Source: Butyrivibrio sp.
Lineage (GTDB): Bacteria > Bacillota > Clostridia > Lachnospirales > Lachnospiraceae
Length of the DNA stretch: 64,000 bases
NCBI GenBank assembly: GCA_017535785.1
Contig: JAFXTN010000009.1
Location: 103,380 to 167,379, forward strand
Direction of reading: 5' to 3'
Part shown: positions 37,201 through 44,776 of the stretch, piece by piece
Layout of the letters: each line of letters starts with the position of its first letter
Position numbering within the stretch: position 1 is the first letter of the stretch
Made by a program: the position numbers and the translations under genes
The notes under the pieces: generated by a model
What the model was told of the DNA's origin: nothing
Databases searched by the model: none
The model's input: the letters and a program-made list of their open reading frames with translations, nothing else

Positions 37201-37395
37201 AGAATGTGCGAGAAATTAGCGGAAACCGTAGAGAATGCAGGTGTAGACCGATCAAAGATAGCAATACTCTACAACGCACAGCTTCAGCCTACCGGAGTAG
37301 GTACGAGTGCTAATGCCATGGAAGGCAAAACCGAAAACATAACAGATACAGGAACACTTCTAAAAATGGCAAAAGCATTTGTGGAGGCGATCTAA
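34255..37395 (+). CDS. Large flagellar-locus protein with FliK-like C-terminus (DUF6240-like)
   Basis: A 1046-residue, mostly helical protein with no signal peptide or membrane segment. From memory it resembles proteins annotated DUF6240 next to flagellin in Lachnospiraceae. Repeated short units of the form 'sDeaakamv..gipLtaknL' recur through the first 400 residues (for example SENDIPLTQENM, VIQGIPLTAKNLVS). The last ~120 residues read like a FliK hook-length-control C domain: VEIDGSKVSMHITLK, ASIQTFEYGLITASL, GVINGMLTTTN, then a helix. Position before flagellin, a sigma-28-like promoter and only 32 bases to the flagellin gene support a flagellar role. A GAGGCGCGT site precedes the ATG. Confidence 0.7.
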   Translation: MNINFQTIAGNKNAEDSLRTGMDSDERIGMNAGKVSAAHTSAFAVDLDTSIFSNDAYAQRARSFDDISKMAENTDVLTQHNYMALLSNTMSEKDYAIALKDGFDIKNLNSTETVTILDKIKSVLLESGQEIVGYNDDLSTEKLAKITGSESFAVAIKKSFSENDIPLTQENMRAVAGAYDQVSNTPEPSDDAIKYMVLNNLRPTIGNFYFANHSTNGQSATGRGFYAQETGGYYAQKSEDYNWQQLDPQIDKVIEEAGLDTSDETAKANARWMVIQGIPLTAKNLVSLDEIRKVDFPISDEAAANAMTAAISDGKKAFEGNLFDCESNIHKAMKLVEDTGKITDDAVKKTLTEGKDLNLKNLIDASEGRANNKNLFVINEIKEDDPKLIQARLQLEEVRLKMTVEANKNLLDSGFSVDTAPMQQLIDKLKEMLGNIASTSPDKQMNASPVIASGNVLRTLSLTVSRVNIISRGPADVSGALAGEFETATLSKISSVSENLTMKFKAAGQGYETMMTQPRSDLGDSMRKAFGNVDNILKDMGYETDEANRRAVRILGYNSMEINEENFENVRAWDQKLKATVERLKPGAVLDLIREGKNPLNMTIEELSESLDDLMKDGENGSNKNSQKGEEKYAKFLYKLEKKGDISSAEKASFIGIYRLFHTLKATDHQAIGSLLKTGRDMTIGNLLDATRTQRTSRRGLDYTVDDSFGGLGAKESTQIKIDEQINSAFRFYSAQADIVYENLEPEKLIAAKPANNTLLPDLANALLNEETDEQLEKEFCEEQVRQIRQMAGSKAAEGALNEMNLYGVELTYNNLEAMISNRRDRRTGNIWEKADDLDDEISEDLKDITDSLGDEGYEETYKEKITNISDKMSDILMNPEDTYIDVRTITLMQKQLSVMSHNSDRGSFEVPVEIDGSKVSMHITLKSDNSNISRMEASIQTFEYGLITASLYKQDGVINGMLTTTNGQSSDEVEYLESLKKRMCEKLAETVENAGVDRSKIAILYNAQLQPTGVGTSANAMEGKTENITDTGTLLKMAKAFVEAI

Positions 37396-37427
37396 TCTAA
37401 ACCCACACGTGCGGAAACGAGGTAAGG

Positions 37428-38603
37428 ATGAAGGTTAATTACAACATATCCGCTATGATAGCAAACAACGCATTACAGAAAAACGACAAGCTTCTTTCGG
37501 AATCCCTTGAGAGATTATCAAGCGGTCTTAAGATTGCAAATGCAAAGGACAATCCGTCCGGACTTGCAATGTCCAGAAGAATGAATTCACAGATAGAAGG
37601 TCTTGGAGTGGCTAATGACAGTTCCAACGATGCGATCTCGATCGTTCAGGTTGCTGACGGAACATTATCTGAAATCCATGAGATCCTTCAGAGAATGAAC
37701 CAGCTTGCAATCCAGGCAAGTAACGGAACTCTCACAGAGAGCGACAGAATGACCATTCAGGAAGAGGTTACCCAGCTTAAGGACGAGATTGAAAGAATGG
37801 CACAGACCACTCAGTTCAACGGCCAGAACATTCTTGACGGCTCTTTTGACCTTAAGGGCTATGTGACCGATGAGACCGGAAATACCAATCCTAATTTTAA
37901 GGTAGCTTCATATTCAGATAACTTCGAAGCCGGAAAGTATGAGATAAGAGGAATCGATGTAGATTTCATGAATCTTACCGGAAAGACCGGAGTTGATAAG
38001 AAGGGTCTTCTTTGCACAACAGCAGCAAAGCAGAACATTGAGATATACAGGATCGACTCTGAAGGAAATGCAGAGAAGTACATGACAAGCAACATGATCG
38101 CTGATGTCAATGAAGATGTACTTACCCTTTCCGAAAGCACAGGTAAAAAGATCCAGATCCAGATGGATGAGAAATATAAGGGAACACTTAATGTCGAGAT
38201 AGCTGCAGCAGGAGCTATGACCATGCAGGTTGGCGCCAACGAGGGACAGACTCTTGATATCAGGATCCCCAAGGTATCACTTACAACTCTTGGTATCTAC
38301 AATGTAGATATGGCAACAGAAAAGGGTGCAAGAGAAGCTATCGATAGCATCAGCAATGCGATCAACGGTCTTAATTCCATCAGAAGCAGACTCGGTGCAT
38401 ATCAGAACAGACTTGAGCACACCGTAAGCAGCCTTGATATAACAGTGGAAAACATGACAGCAGCTTATTCAAGAATCATGGATGTAGATATGGCTGAAGA
38501 GATGACTGTATATTCAACACAGCAGGTACTCTCACAGGCGGGAACATCCATGATGGCGCAGGCTAACGAAAGACCCGCACAGATCTTACAGCTTTTACAG
38601 TAA
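37428..38603 (+). CDS. hag: Flagellin
   Basis: A 391-residue flagellar filament protein. The N-terminal D0/D1 helix is clear (YNISAMIANNALQKNDK, ERLSSGLKIANAKDNPSGLA), as is the C-terminal half (RSRLGAYQNRLEHTVSSLD, then QVLSQAGTSMMAQANERPAQ). The surface-exposed middle (residues ~140-290) is a moderately sized variable domain. There is no cleaved signal peptide, as expected for export through the flagellar apparatus. CGAGGTAAGG precedes the ATG. It is followed after 44 bases by its probable chaperone. Confidence 0.95.
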   Translation: MKVNYNISAMIANNALQKNDKLLSESLERLSSGLKIANAKDNPSGLAMSRRMNSQIEGLGVANDSSNDAISIVQVADGTLSEIHEILQRMNQLAIQASNGTLTESDRMTIQEEVTQLKDEIERMAQTTQFNGQNILDGSFDLKGYVTDETGNTNPNFKVASYSDNFEAGKYEIRGIDVDFMNLTGKTGVDKKGLLCTTAAKQNIEIYRIDSEGNAEKYMTSNMIADVNEDVLTLSESTGKKIQIQMDEKYKGTLNVEIAAAGAMTMQVGANEGQTLDIRIPKVSLTTLGIYNVDMATEKGAREAIDSISNAINGLNSIRSRLGAYQNRLEHTVSSLDITVENMTAAYSRIMDVDMAEEMTVYSTQQVLSQAGTSMMAQANERPAQILQLLQ

Positions 38604-38647
38604 TACCGGTGACAGGAACAATTGTAAAGTAAGAAAGAGGTGCGAAT

Positions 38648-39124
38648 ATGACACAGGAAAAAAAGCAGGAATTTACCCTTAAGATATCACAAGCCAACAA
38701 GACACAGCTTATTACCATTTTGTATGAGATGGTCATTGAATATCTTGAAGATGCGATAGATGCACTCGGGATCAGCAAAAAAGAAGATGCGAACAGGAAT
38801 CTCGGATATGCGCAGAGTTGCATAGATGAGTTGATCCGTTCTCTCGATCTTAGATATGAGCTTGCAAAAAACCTTCACAGCATTTATATCTTTTCCAAAA
38901 AAGAGCTTACAGCTGCTGGCGCAAGCGGAAGCATCCACCGCGTGTGGAAGGTAGAGCAGAATTTCAGGATGTTCTGCGCAACATACAAAGAGCTAGAAAA
39001 AGAAGACAGAAGTGAGCCTCTTATGGGCAATACACAGACCGTGTATGCAGGACTCACATACGGAAAATACAGCTTAAATGAAGACGTATCCGCAGTTTCG
39101 ATGAACAGAGGATACATGGCATAA
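38648..39124 (+). CDS. FliS-like flagellin export chaperone
   Basis: A 158-residue helical protein directly after flagellin. Its core pattern fits FliS: an N-terminal FTLKISQANKTQLITILYEMVIEYLEDA helix pair is split by the usual polar turn, a long central helix SCIDELIRSLDLRYELAKNL follows, and YIFSKKELTAAG comes next. FliS binds the C-terminus of unfolded flagellin and stops premature polymerisation. The ~35-residue C-terminal tail (GNTQTVYAGLTYGKYSLNE) is unusual for FliS. AAAGAGGTGCG precedes the ATG. The call rests on helix pattern and position. Confidence 0.75.
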   Translation: MTQEKKQEFTLKISQANKTQLITILYEMVIEYLEDAIDALGISKKEDANRNLGYAQSCIDELIRSLDLRYELAKNLHSIYIFSKKELTAAGASGSIHRVWKVEQNFRMFCATYKELEKEDRSEPLMGNTQTVYAGLTYGKYSLNEDVSAVSMNRGYMA

Positions 39125-39167
39125 GAACGAAGACAAAACAACCATAGGGAAATATATGGTTTACCGA

Positions 39168-39219
39168 AAAAAAGCGGGAAGGACGTTAGACTAAATAGTC
39201 ACGTCTTTTCCGCTTTTGT
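39168..39219 (+). terminator. Terminator of the flagellar gene block
   Basis: AAAGCGGGAAGGACGT plus TAGACT pair imperfectly with AGTC plus ACGTCTTTTCCGCTTT, followed by TGT. The long stem closes the flagellin-FliS transcript just before the kinase gene. Confidence 0.75.
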
Positions 39220-39236
39220 AGTATACTAAATTAAGT

Positions 39237-40727
39237 ATGAAAACAAAGATTGCTGAGAACGAAACACGAGTTAAGAGGCCTCTTCGAAGGAGGCTGATCA
39301 TATTGGCGGCAGGCACTACCGTGCCCTTTGTTCTGATCATTTTGTATATGGTCTATTCGCTCATAAACTATGGAAACGCATACAACTCCATAGTTAGTAA
39401 TCTGACCGTTGCAAACAGCTACAATCTGACCTTTAAAGAGCAGATGGACGAGAGCGTTTACCGTATAATTGTCGGAAGAGACGAGTTCGGAAGCGGAGAA
39501 GAGGATGATCCGTATGTCCTTGTCGAGAGCATCAGAAATGATTTTACGCGTCTAAAGACGATCACGACCGAGGTAAACAGTAGGACCTGGCTTGAGACTC
39601 TCCTTAGAAATGTCGATACGCTAAACGACAGGCTAGACGATATAAGGGCCAGCGTTGAAGCGGGCGGACACTACGATGAAGACGTCGAGATGCTCGACTC
39701 CAATATATATTCGCTGACAGAGCTCATCCAGGATAACATCCAGTATTACATCTATTATCAGACCAAGACGATCGAGGTCATAAACAGAGGTCTGTCAAAA
39801 GAGATGGAGGAACTCCTTGTAGTATTGGTACTCCTTCTTGTTCTCGGAATTCTCTGTACGATCATAACGACAGACAAAGTTGCAAGGAGCATTGTACAGC
39901 CGATCGAGGCACTGGGCTCAGCGACCAAGGAAATTGCGGAAGGTAATTTCACCGTCAGAACCTCTTTTGACCTTGAAGATGAGATATCAGTCCTTTCAGA
40001 GAGTGTCGATGATATGGCGGCGCATCTCGAGATCCAGATGGAGCAGATAAGAGAGGATGAAAAGAAAATGCGAATGGCGGAGGCTAAACTCCTTCAAGAG
40101 CAGATAAATCCTCACTTTTTGTATAATACGCTTGATACTATCGTGTGGCTCATAGAAGATGGAAAGAGCCAGGAAGCTGAGGACATGGTCGTTTCCTTGT
40201 CCAAGTTCTTTAGGATATCATTAAGTCACGGAAAAGATTTCATCACCATCCGCGAAGAAGAGCAGCATATCAGAAGCTATCTTGAGATCCAGCGAGTAAG
40301 ATATTCTGATATCCTTAGCTACTATATTGATATAGATGATAAGCTTTATAACTATAAGATCCTTAAGATGACTTTGCAGCCGCTTGTTGAAAATGCTCTT
40401 TATCATGGCATAAAGAACAAGAGAGGCGCAGGACTTATCAGGATCACAGGAAGAGAAGTTGATGGTCTTGTCAGATTTGAAGTCAGTGATGACGGAGTCG
40501 GTATGGACAATGAGATGCTCCTTCATTTGAGAAGAGAGATAAACAAACCTGCCAAGGATACGGATACAGGCTTTGGTATGGCCAACGTAAATGAGAGGAT
40601 CAAGATGAACTTCGGTGACAGATACGGTCTTTCGATCGAGTCCAGTCCTGAAGAGGGAACAAAGGTATCCGTAGTTCTACCGGCACTTTTGTACAACCAT
40701 GAAGAGGCAAAGAATGGGGATAAATAA
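39237..40727 (+). CDS. LytS/YesM-type sensor histidine kinase
   Basis: A 496-residue membrane kinase. TM1 is at about residues 21-43 and TM2 at ~195-213, flanking an extracytoplasmic domain of ~150 residues. HAMP follows (QPIEALGSATKEIAEGNFTV). The His_kinase domain has the acceptor His293 in EQINPHFLYNTLDT, typical of YesM/LytS, and the C-terminal ATPase has PLVENALYHGI, VSDDGVGM and GFGMANVNERI. It is followed by a binding lipoprotein and a YesN regulator, forming a sensory set. No ribosome-binding site precedes the only available ATG, and a TATACT box lies 9 bases upstream, so the mRNA could be leaderless. Confidence 0.93.
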   Translation: MKTKIAENETRVKRPLRRRLIILAAGTTVPFVLIILYMVYSLINYGNAYNSIVSNLTVANSYNLTFKEQMDESVYRIIVGRDEFGSGEEDDPYVLVESIRNDFTRLKTITTEVNSRTWLETLLRNVDTLNDRLDDIRASVEAGGHYDEDVEMLDSNIYSLTELIQDNIQYYIYYQTKTIEVINRGLSKEMEELLVVLVLLLVLGILCTIITTDKVARSIVQPIEALGSATKEIAEGNFTVRTSFDLEDEISVLSESVDDMAAHLEIQMEQIREDEKKMRMAEAKLLQEQINPHFLYNTLDTIVWLIEDGKSQEAEDMVVSLSKFFRISLSHGKDFITIREEEQHIRSYLEIQRVRYSDILSYYIDIDDKLYNYKILKMTLQPLVENALYHGIKNKRGAGLIRITGREVDGLVRFEVSDDGVGMDNEMLLHLRREINKPAKDTDTGFGMANVNERIKMNFGDRYGLSIESSPEEGTKVSVVLPALLYNHEEAKNGDK

Positions 40728-41772
40728 AGAGAAGGGTTTTTGGAAAATTGGATATAAGGCAGCAGCTCTTTTGACAGGGGTTACGATCTTGCTATCGGGC
40801 TGTGGCTCGTTTACCGGGTTTTCCGTATCGGAGGTTACAACAAACGAAGGAGATATAGAGACCAAGTCGGATGATGCTCTTATAAGCGTGGGATTTTCGC
40901 AGCTTGGAAGCGAGTCGACATGGAGGAGCGCCAACACCGAATCGGTAAAGGCATCTCTTTCGACGGGAAACGGGTTCTTCCTTATTTTTGATAACGCAAG
41001 ACAGAAACAGGAGAAGCAGTTCAAAGCGGTCCGAAGCTTTATTTCACAGCGAGTTGATTATATAGTTATCTGTCCCGTCATACAGGAAGGCTGGGAGATG
41101 GTGCTTACGGAGGCAAAAGACGCGGGTATTCCGGTAATTTTGCTCGATAGAAATATTGCGGTCAATGACGAATCACTTTATACGACATTCGTCGGGGAAG
41201 ATATGTATGCGGAGGGCGCTTCGGCTGGTAAATGGCTTGAGGCATACCTCGAGGAGAATGGCATCAGCGATAAGGATATCAATATAGTTGTCCTTGAAGG
41301 CACGACCGGGTCTTCTGCACAGGTCGGACGAACAAGGGGATTTGGAGCCATCGCGGCGAGACACATGAACTGGAAAATGCAGGCTTCCGCCAACGGTGAG
41401 TTTACCCAGGCCAAGGGCAAAGAGACGATGGAAAGGCTCCTTCGAGAGTTTGACGATATAGATGTCATTGTCTGTCAGAATGACGACATGGCTTTCGGCG
41501 CACTTGAAGCGCTGGATGAGGCGGGGATCACGACAGGCGAAGATGGCGATAAGATCCTGATTTCTTTTGACGGAACCAAGAAAGCTCTTGAGCTTGTAAA
41601 AGAGGGTGTTATAAATGTAGACGTCGAGTGCAATCCCAATTCGGGAGATCTTCTTGCTCAGATCATCCATGATCTCGAAGAGGGAAAAGAAGTGGAAAAG
41701 ACGAACTACATGGAAGAGAAGGTTTTTACCAAAGAAAACGTTGATGAATACATCGATGATAGAAATTATTAA
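40714..41772 (+). CDS. YtfQ-like sugar-binding lipoprotein, probable sensor subunit
   Basis: A 352-residue periplasmic-binding-protein-like lipoprotein with lipobox LLSGC (Cys30). The ligand-binding part resembles E. coli YtfQ, the galactofuranose-binding protein: VGFSQLGSESTWRSANTESV, FKAVRSFISQRVDYI, LLDRNIAV, LEGTTGSSAQVGRTRGF and VIVCQNDDMAFGA. It lies between the kinase and response regulator genes and overlaps the kinase gene by 14 bases, so it more likely presents ligand to the kinase than feeds the transporter, which has its own paralogue downstream. The ATG chosen follows AAGAGG; another ATG 15 bases upstream has no such site. Confidence 0.88.
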   Translation: MGINKEKGFWKIGYKAAALLTGVTILLSGCGSFTGFSVSEVTTNEGDIETKSDDALISVGFSQLGSESTWRSANTESVKASLSTGNGFFLIFDNARQKQEKQFKAVRSFISQRVDYIVICPVIQEGWEMVLTEAKDAGIPVILLDRNIAVNDESLYTTFVGEDMYAEGASAGKWLEAYLEENGISDKDINIVVLEGTTGSSAQVGRTRGFGAIAARHMNWKMQASANGEFTQAKGKETMERLLREFDDIDVIVCQNDDMAFGALEALDEAGITTGEDGDKILISFDGTKKALELVKEGVINVDVECNPNSGDLLAQIIHDLEEGKEVEKTNYMEEKVFTKENVDEYIDDRNY

Positions 41773-41795
41773 GTAATGGGAAGGTATTATTTTTT

Positions 41796-43409
41796 ATGCT
41801 GAAGGTTTTTCTTGTGGAGGACGAAAGTGTTGTGAGGGAGAGTATCAGGGATAATATTCCCTGGGAAGAGTACGGCTTTAGCTTTGTCGGGGAAGCAAGC
41901 GACGGCGAGATGGCTCTTCCGCTTATCAGAAAGACAGCTCCCGATGTCCTTATCACAGACATCAAGATGCCGTTTATGGATGGACTGTCACTGTGCCATA
42001 TCGTGGGAAAAGAGTTCCCGTCGATGCGAATGATCATCATGAGCGGCTATGATGATTTTGAATATGCAAGACGCGCGATCAAAGAGGGCGTCGATCATTA
42101 CATCTCAAAGCCCATAACGAAGCTTGGGATGAAGGAGGCGCTCGACAGTGTCAGGGCCAAGATAGAGAGTGAGCGCACTCAGCAGGGTTACATGATGCAA
42201 TATCAGATGGAGACGCAGGAATACGAGCAGCTCCAGAGACGAGAATTTCTTGAAAAGGTTCTCACGGGAACCATGCCGGTAAAAGATATCTACGTCGAGG
42301 CCGGAAAGCTTTCGCTTGATATCACTGCTTCCGCATTCAGCCTTATCCTCTTTTCCATAAAAGATAAGGAGAAGCCCTTTGAAGAGATCGGCTCCGAGGA
42401 ATATTGCAAGGCGCTCGAGGAACTTATGAGTTACTTCTTGAGATTCCCTGCGTATATTCTTTCCAGGTGGTCGCTCAACACGTATATCGTAGTTGTAAAA
42501 GGTGAAAAAGACATCGTTTCCGAATATGTGGAAAGAGGCGTTTCCAAGATCGCTGAGATCTGCGAGGGAAAAGATGACAAGATAGAATGGTACGTTTCCG
42601 CGGGAAAGCCCGTAGAGAGATTCAGTGCTCTTGAAGAGTGTTTTAACACGGTCAATCACGCATTTGCTTGCAGATTCTTTGTTCAGGATACGCATATACT
42701 TACGGAGGAGACTTCCGCCAAATATGCGACGGCACAGAACGACGGATCGATCGAGAACATAGACAGCTCCAAAGTCGACAGGAACGTTCTTAAGGGCTTC
42801 CTTGCGACCGGAAGTGAGAGCGAGATCGCAGAATTTGTATCCGAATATCTCGCAAGCATAGGTGATGCTCTTAAGGGCCACGTGTTCAGGAACTTTTTTG
42901 TTCTTAATTCGTTGTTTGCCGCAAGCAGCTTCCTTGAAGGCTGCGGAGTTTCCAAAAAGGAGATCACGGACAAGCTCTTTTCACCCGAAGGTGGATATGA
43001 TATCAAGAGTGAAATGGTCGGGGAGTTCCTCAGAGCTCTTTTAAAGAGCGCACTGGAACTTAGAGACGGAGCTTCAAATACAAGAGGAAACAAGCTCATC
43101 AGCGATGCGATCGCATACATTGATGAGAATTATATGAATGAAGGTTGCTCACTTGTCGATGTCGCTGAAGCGCTTTCCGTAAACAGCAGCTATTTAAGCA
43201 CGATCTTCAGTAAGGAGATGGACACAACCTTTGTAAAGTTCCTTACTTCTAAACGTTTGGAAAAAGCAAGAGAGCTTCTTGCAAAAGAGCGCATGCATAC
43301 GGCAGACGTTGCTGCTGCGGTTGGATACAAGGATGCGCACTATTTCAGCTTTGTGTTCAGAAAAATGTACGGGCTGTCTCCAAAGGAGTACAGAAATCAG
43401 ACAAGTTAA
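41796..43409 (+). CDS. YesN-type response regulator (receiver + AraC HTH)
   Basis: A 537-residue regulator. The receiver domain has VEDESVV, the acceptor Asp55 in VLITDIKMPFMDG, and the Lys of YISKPITK. A ~290-residue middle region without a clear motif follows, as in other YesN proteins. The C-terminal ~100 residues are an AraC/XylS pair of helix-turn-helices (VAEALSVNSSYLSTIFSKEM, then VAAAVGYKDAHYFSFVFRKM and GLSPKEYR). With the upstream kinase and binding lipoprotein it forms a three-part sensory unit whose likely target is the importer operon at 44.8-49.6 kb. Confidence 0.93.
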   Translation: MLKVFLVEDESVVRESIRDNIPWEEYGFSFVGEASDGEMALPLIRKTAPDVLITDIKMPFMDGLSLCHIVGKEFPSMRMIIMSGYDDFEYARRAIKEGVDHYISKPITKLGMKEALDSVRAKIESERTQQGYMMQYQMETQEYEQLQRREFLEKVLTGTMPVKDIYVEAGKLSLDITASAFSLILFSIKDKEKPFEEIGSEEYCKALEELMSYFLRFPAYILSRWSLNTYIVVVKGEKDIVSEYVERGVSKIAEICEGKDDKIEWYVSAGKPVERFSALEECFNTVNHAFACRFFVQDTHILTEETSAKYATAQNDGSIENIDSSKVDRNVLKGFLATGSESEIAEFVSEYLASIGDALKGHVFRNFFVLNSLFAASSFLEGCGVSKKEITDKLFSPEGGYDIKSEMVGEFLRALLKSALELRDGASNTRGNKLISDAIAYIDENYMNEGCSLVDVAEALSVNSSYLSTIFSKEMDTTFVKFLTSKRLEKARELLAKERMHTADVAAAVGYKDAHYFSFVFRKMYGLSPKEYRNQTS

Positions 43410-43411
43410 TG

Positions 43412-44425
43412 TTAATAAGGAAGGACGATCGAAATTTTCGGTTGTCCTTTTATTATTGAAAGAACACGTTCGGATATAGCTGCTGCCAAAGGCTCTTTTG
43501 TATGATGAAAGCTTGGTATGCGAAAAGAACTGACCTGCGACAGATAGCTGTTATCAAAGCTGTAGACTGCCTTGTCGTTAAGGTTTATGATACCCTGTTC
43601 CTTTAGCTTGCGAACGCTTGGATAAGCAAGCTCGTCGTTACAGAAAATAAGAACGTCGGCTTTTTTACAGAGATTTACAAGCTCTGAGAGATCGGGTTCC
43701 GGACCGACGATGAGATAACTGTCTTTACTGAAATCCAGGTCGTTGTCTCTCATGGCGGAGATAAAACCGTATAACTTATGAAGCTCCTGCGGATTATTGT
43801 CTTTGAATACTCCGCAGATTTTTTTATGTCCTGTTAAGATCAGCTTTTTTATCAGGTTATAGACCGCATCGTAAGAACCCTCAGTGATCGAGGGATATGC
43901 ATCCATGTTCCTGTAAGTACCGTACAGAAAGATAGGTGCGCAGCCGGCTTTTTCAAGTTCTTTGTAGAGTTCCGCGTTGGGATTTGGCATAAGCGAAAAG
44001 CATTCTGAGAGTATCGCAAGCGGAGGGTTTTTAAGGAGCTCTTTTAATATCTTTCTCTCCTTATAAAAATCAGCGCTTGTCTCAAAGACAGAGACAGTCA
44101 TCGGAACATCATAGCCTGAGGAGATACCTTTTTCTATATCATAGATAAGAGAAGGGAAGATATATTCATCCGGGCGTGCGAACAGGAGGCATACCTGATT
44201 TCTTCTAATGTCGGGATTAAGGCCCGTTAGTTTATAGCCGCTACCCTGGCGAGATGTGATGAGCTTTTCTTCTTTTAGGTTTAAAAGGACTTTACGAATA
44301 GTCTGTCTGCTGCATGAATAGCGGGCGCACAGCTCTTTTTCGGTAGGGAGAGCTGTGCTTCCCGACATGAGTCTTTCCGAGATATCTTCATAAAGCTTTT
44401 TAGTAATATTTTCTATCTTGGTCAT
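43412..44425 (-). CDS. GntR-family regulator with LacI-type sugar-binding domain (AraR-like)
   Basis: A 337-residue regulator. Residues 1-68 form a GntR winged helix (LPTEKELCARYSCSRQTIRKVLLNL, KLITSRQGSGY). Residues ~75-330 are a periplasmic-binding-protein/LacI-like effector domain (QVCLLFARPDEYIFPSLIYDI, TEGSYDAVYNLIKKLILTGHKKI, VLIFCNDELAYPSVRKL). This combination is that of AraR. It is transcribed divergently from the binding-protein gene of the importer across a 351-base spacer and probably represses it until its sugar is present. CGAGG sits before the ATG. Its stop codon is 2 bases from that of the convergent response regulator. Confidence 0.9.
   Translation of the reverse strand: MTKIENITKKLYEDISERLMSGSTALPTEKELCARYSCSRQTIRKVLLNLKEEKLITSRQGSGYKLTGLNPDIRRNQVCLLFARPDEYIFPSLIYDIEKGISSGYDVPMTVSVFETSADFYKERKILKELLKNPPLAILSECFSLMPNPNAELYKELEKAGCAPIFLYGTYRNMDAYPSITEGSYDAVYNLIKKLILTGHKKICGVFKDNNPQELHKLYGFISAMRDNDLDFSKDSYLIVGPEPDLSELVNLCKKADVLIFCNDELAYPSVRKLKEQGIINLNDKAVYSFDNSYLSQVSSFRIPSFHHTKEPLAAAISERVLSIIKGQPKISIVLPY
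43421..43454 (+). terminator. Terminator of the sensor operon, inside the GntR coding region
   Basis: AAGGACGATCGAA and TTCGGTTGTCCTT form a stem with one G-T and one mismatch, followed by TTATTATT. It must lie within the last codons of the convergent GntR gene because the two stop codons are 2 bases apart. Confidence 0.7.
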
Positions 44426-44776
44426 TTTTTTCCTCGTTTAGATAAAAAATTATGGGTAAAAAATTTATCTTTTTCCGATCATAAAAAAATAATCATCAAA
44501 AATTCAGTGGGTATTATTCAAATTATCAAAGTCATCTGACGCAATAAAAGAAGTGCCTGTCCAAAAAAAATCCAAATTATATAAAGAAATTTACCGAAAC
44601 CGTATTTTGGAAAACGCTTTTTTGAAAATTTGTACTTTTATATGAGTATAACATGCAAATTTGTATTGTCAAAATATAGAAAGTTGTGCATTCTGACTTT
44701 CGAATCTATGAATGCCCGGTCCAAATAAGTAAAATGTGCTTAATAAAACCATTATAAAGTAAATGGAGGGTACAAC
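44426..44776. promoter_or_regulatory. Divergent regulatory region between GntR gene and importer operon
   Basis: This 351-base AT-rich spacer has no credible gene. It carries two identical AAATTTGTA boxes at 44626-44634 and 44657-44665, with starts 31 bases apart, about three helical turns; they resemble half of AraR-type operators. TTGAAA at 44622 and TATAAC at 44647 (19-base spacer) form a possible promoter that the boxes would straddle. GGAAAACGCTTTT at 44609-44621 is weakly cre-like. AATGGAGGG precedes the importer's first ATG. Confidence 0.55.

Noticed and set aside
42105-42881. 258-codon minus-strand reading frame opposite the YesN regulator
   Set aside because: Shadow frame without start signal or recognisable motif.
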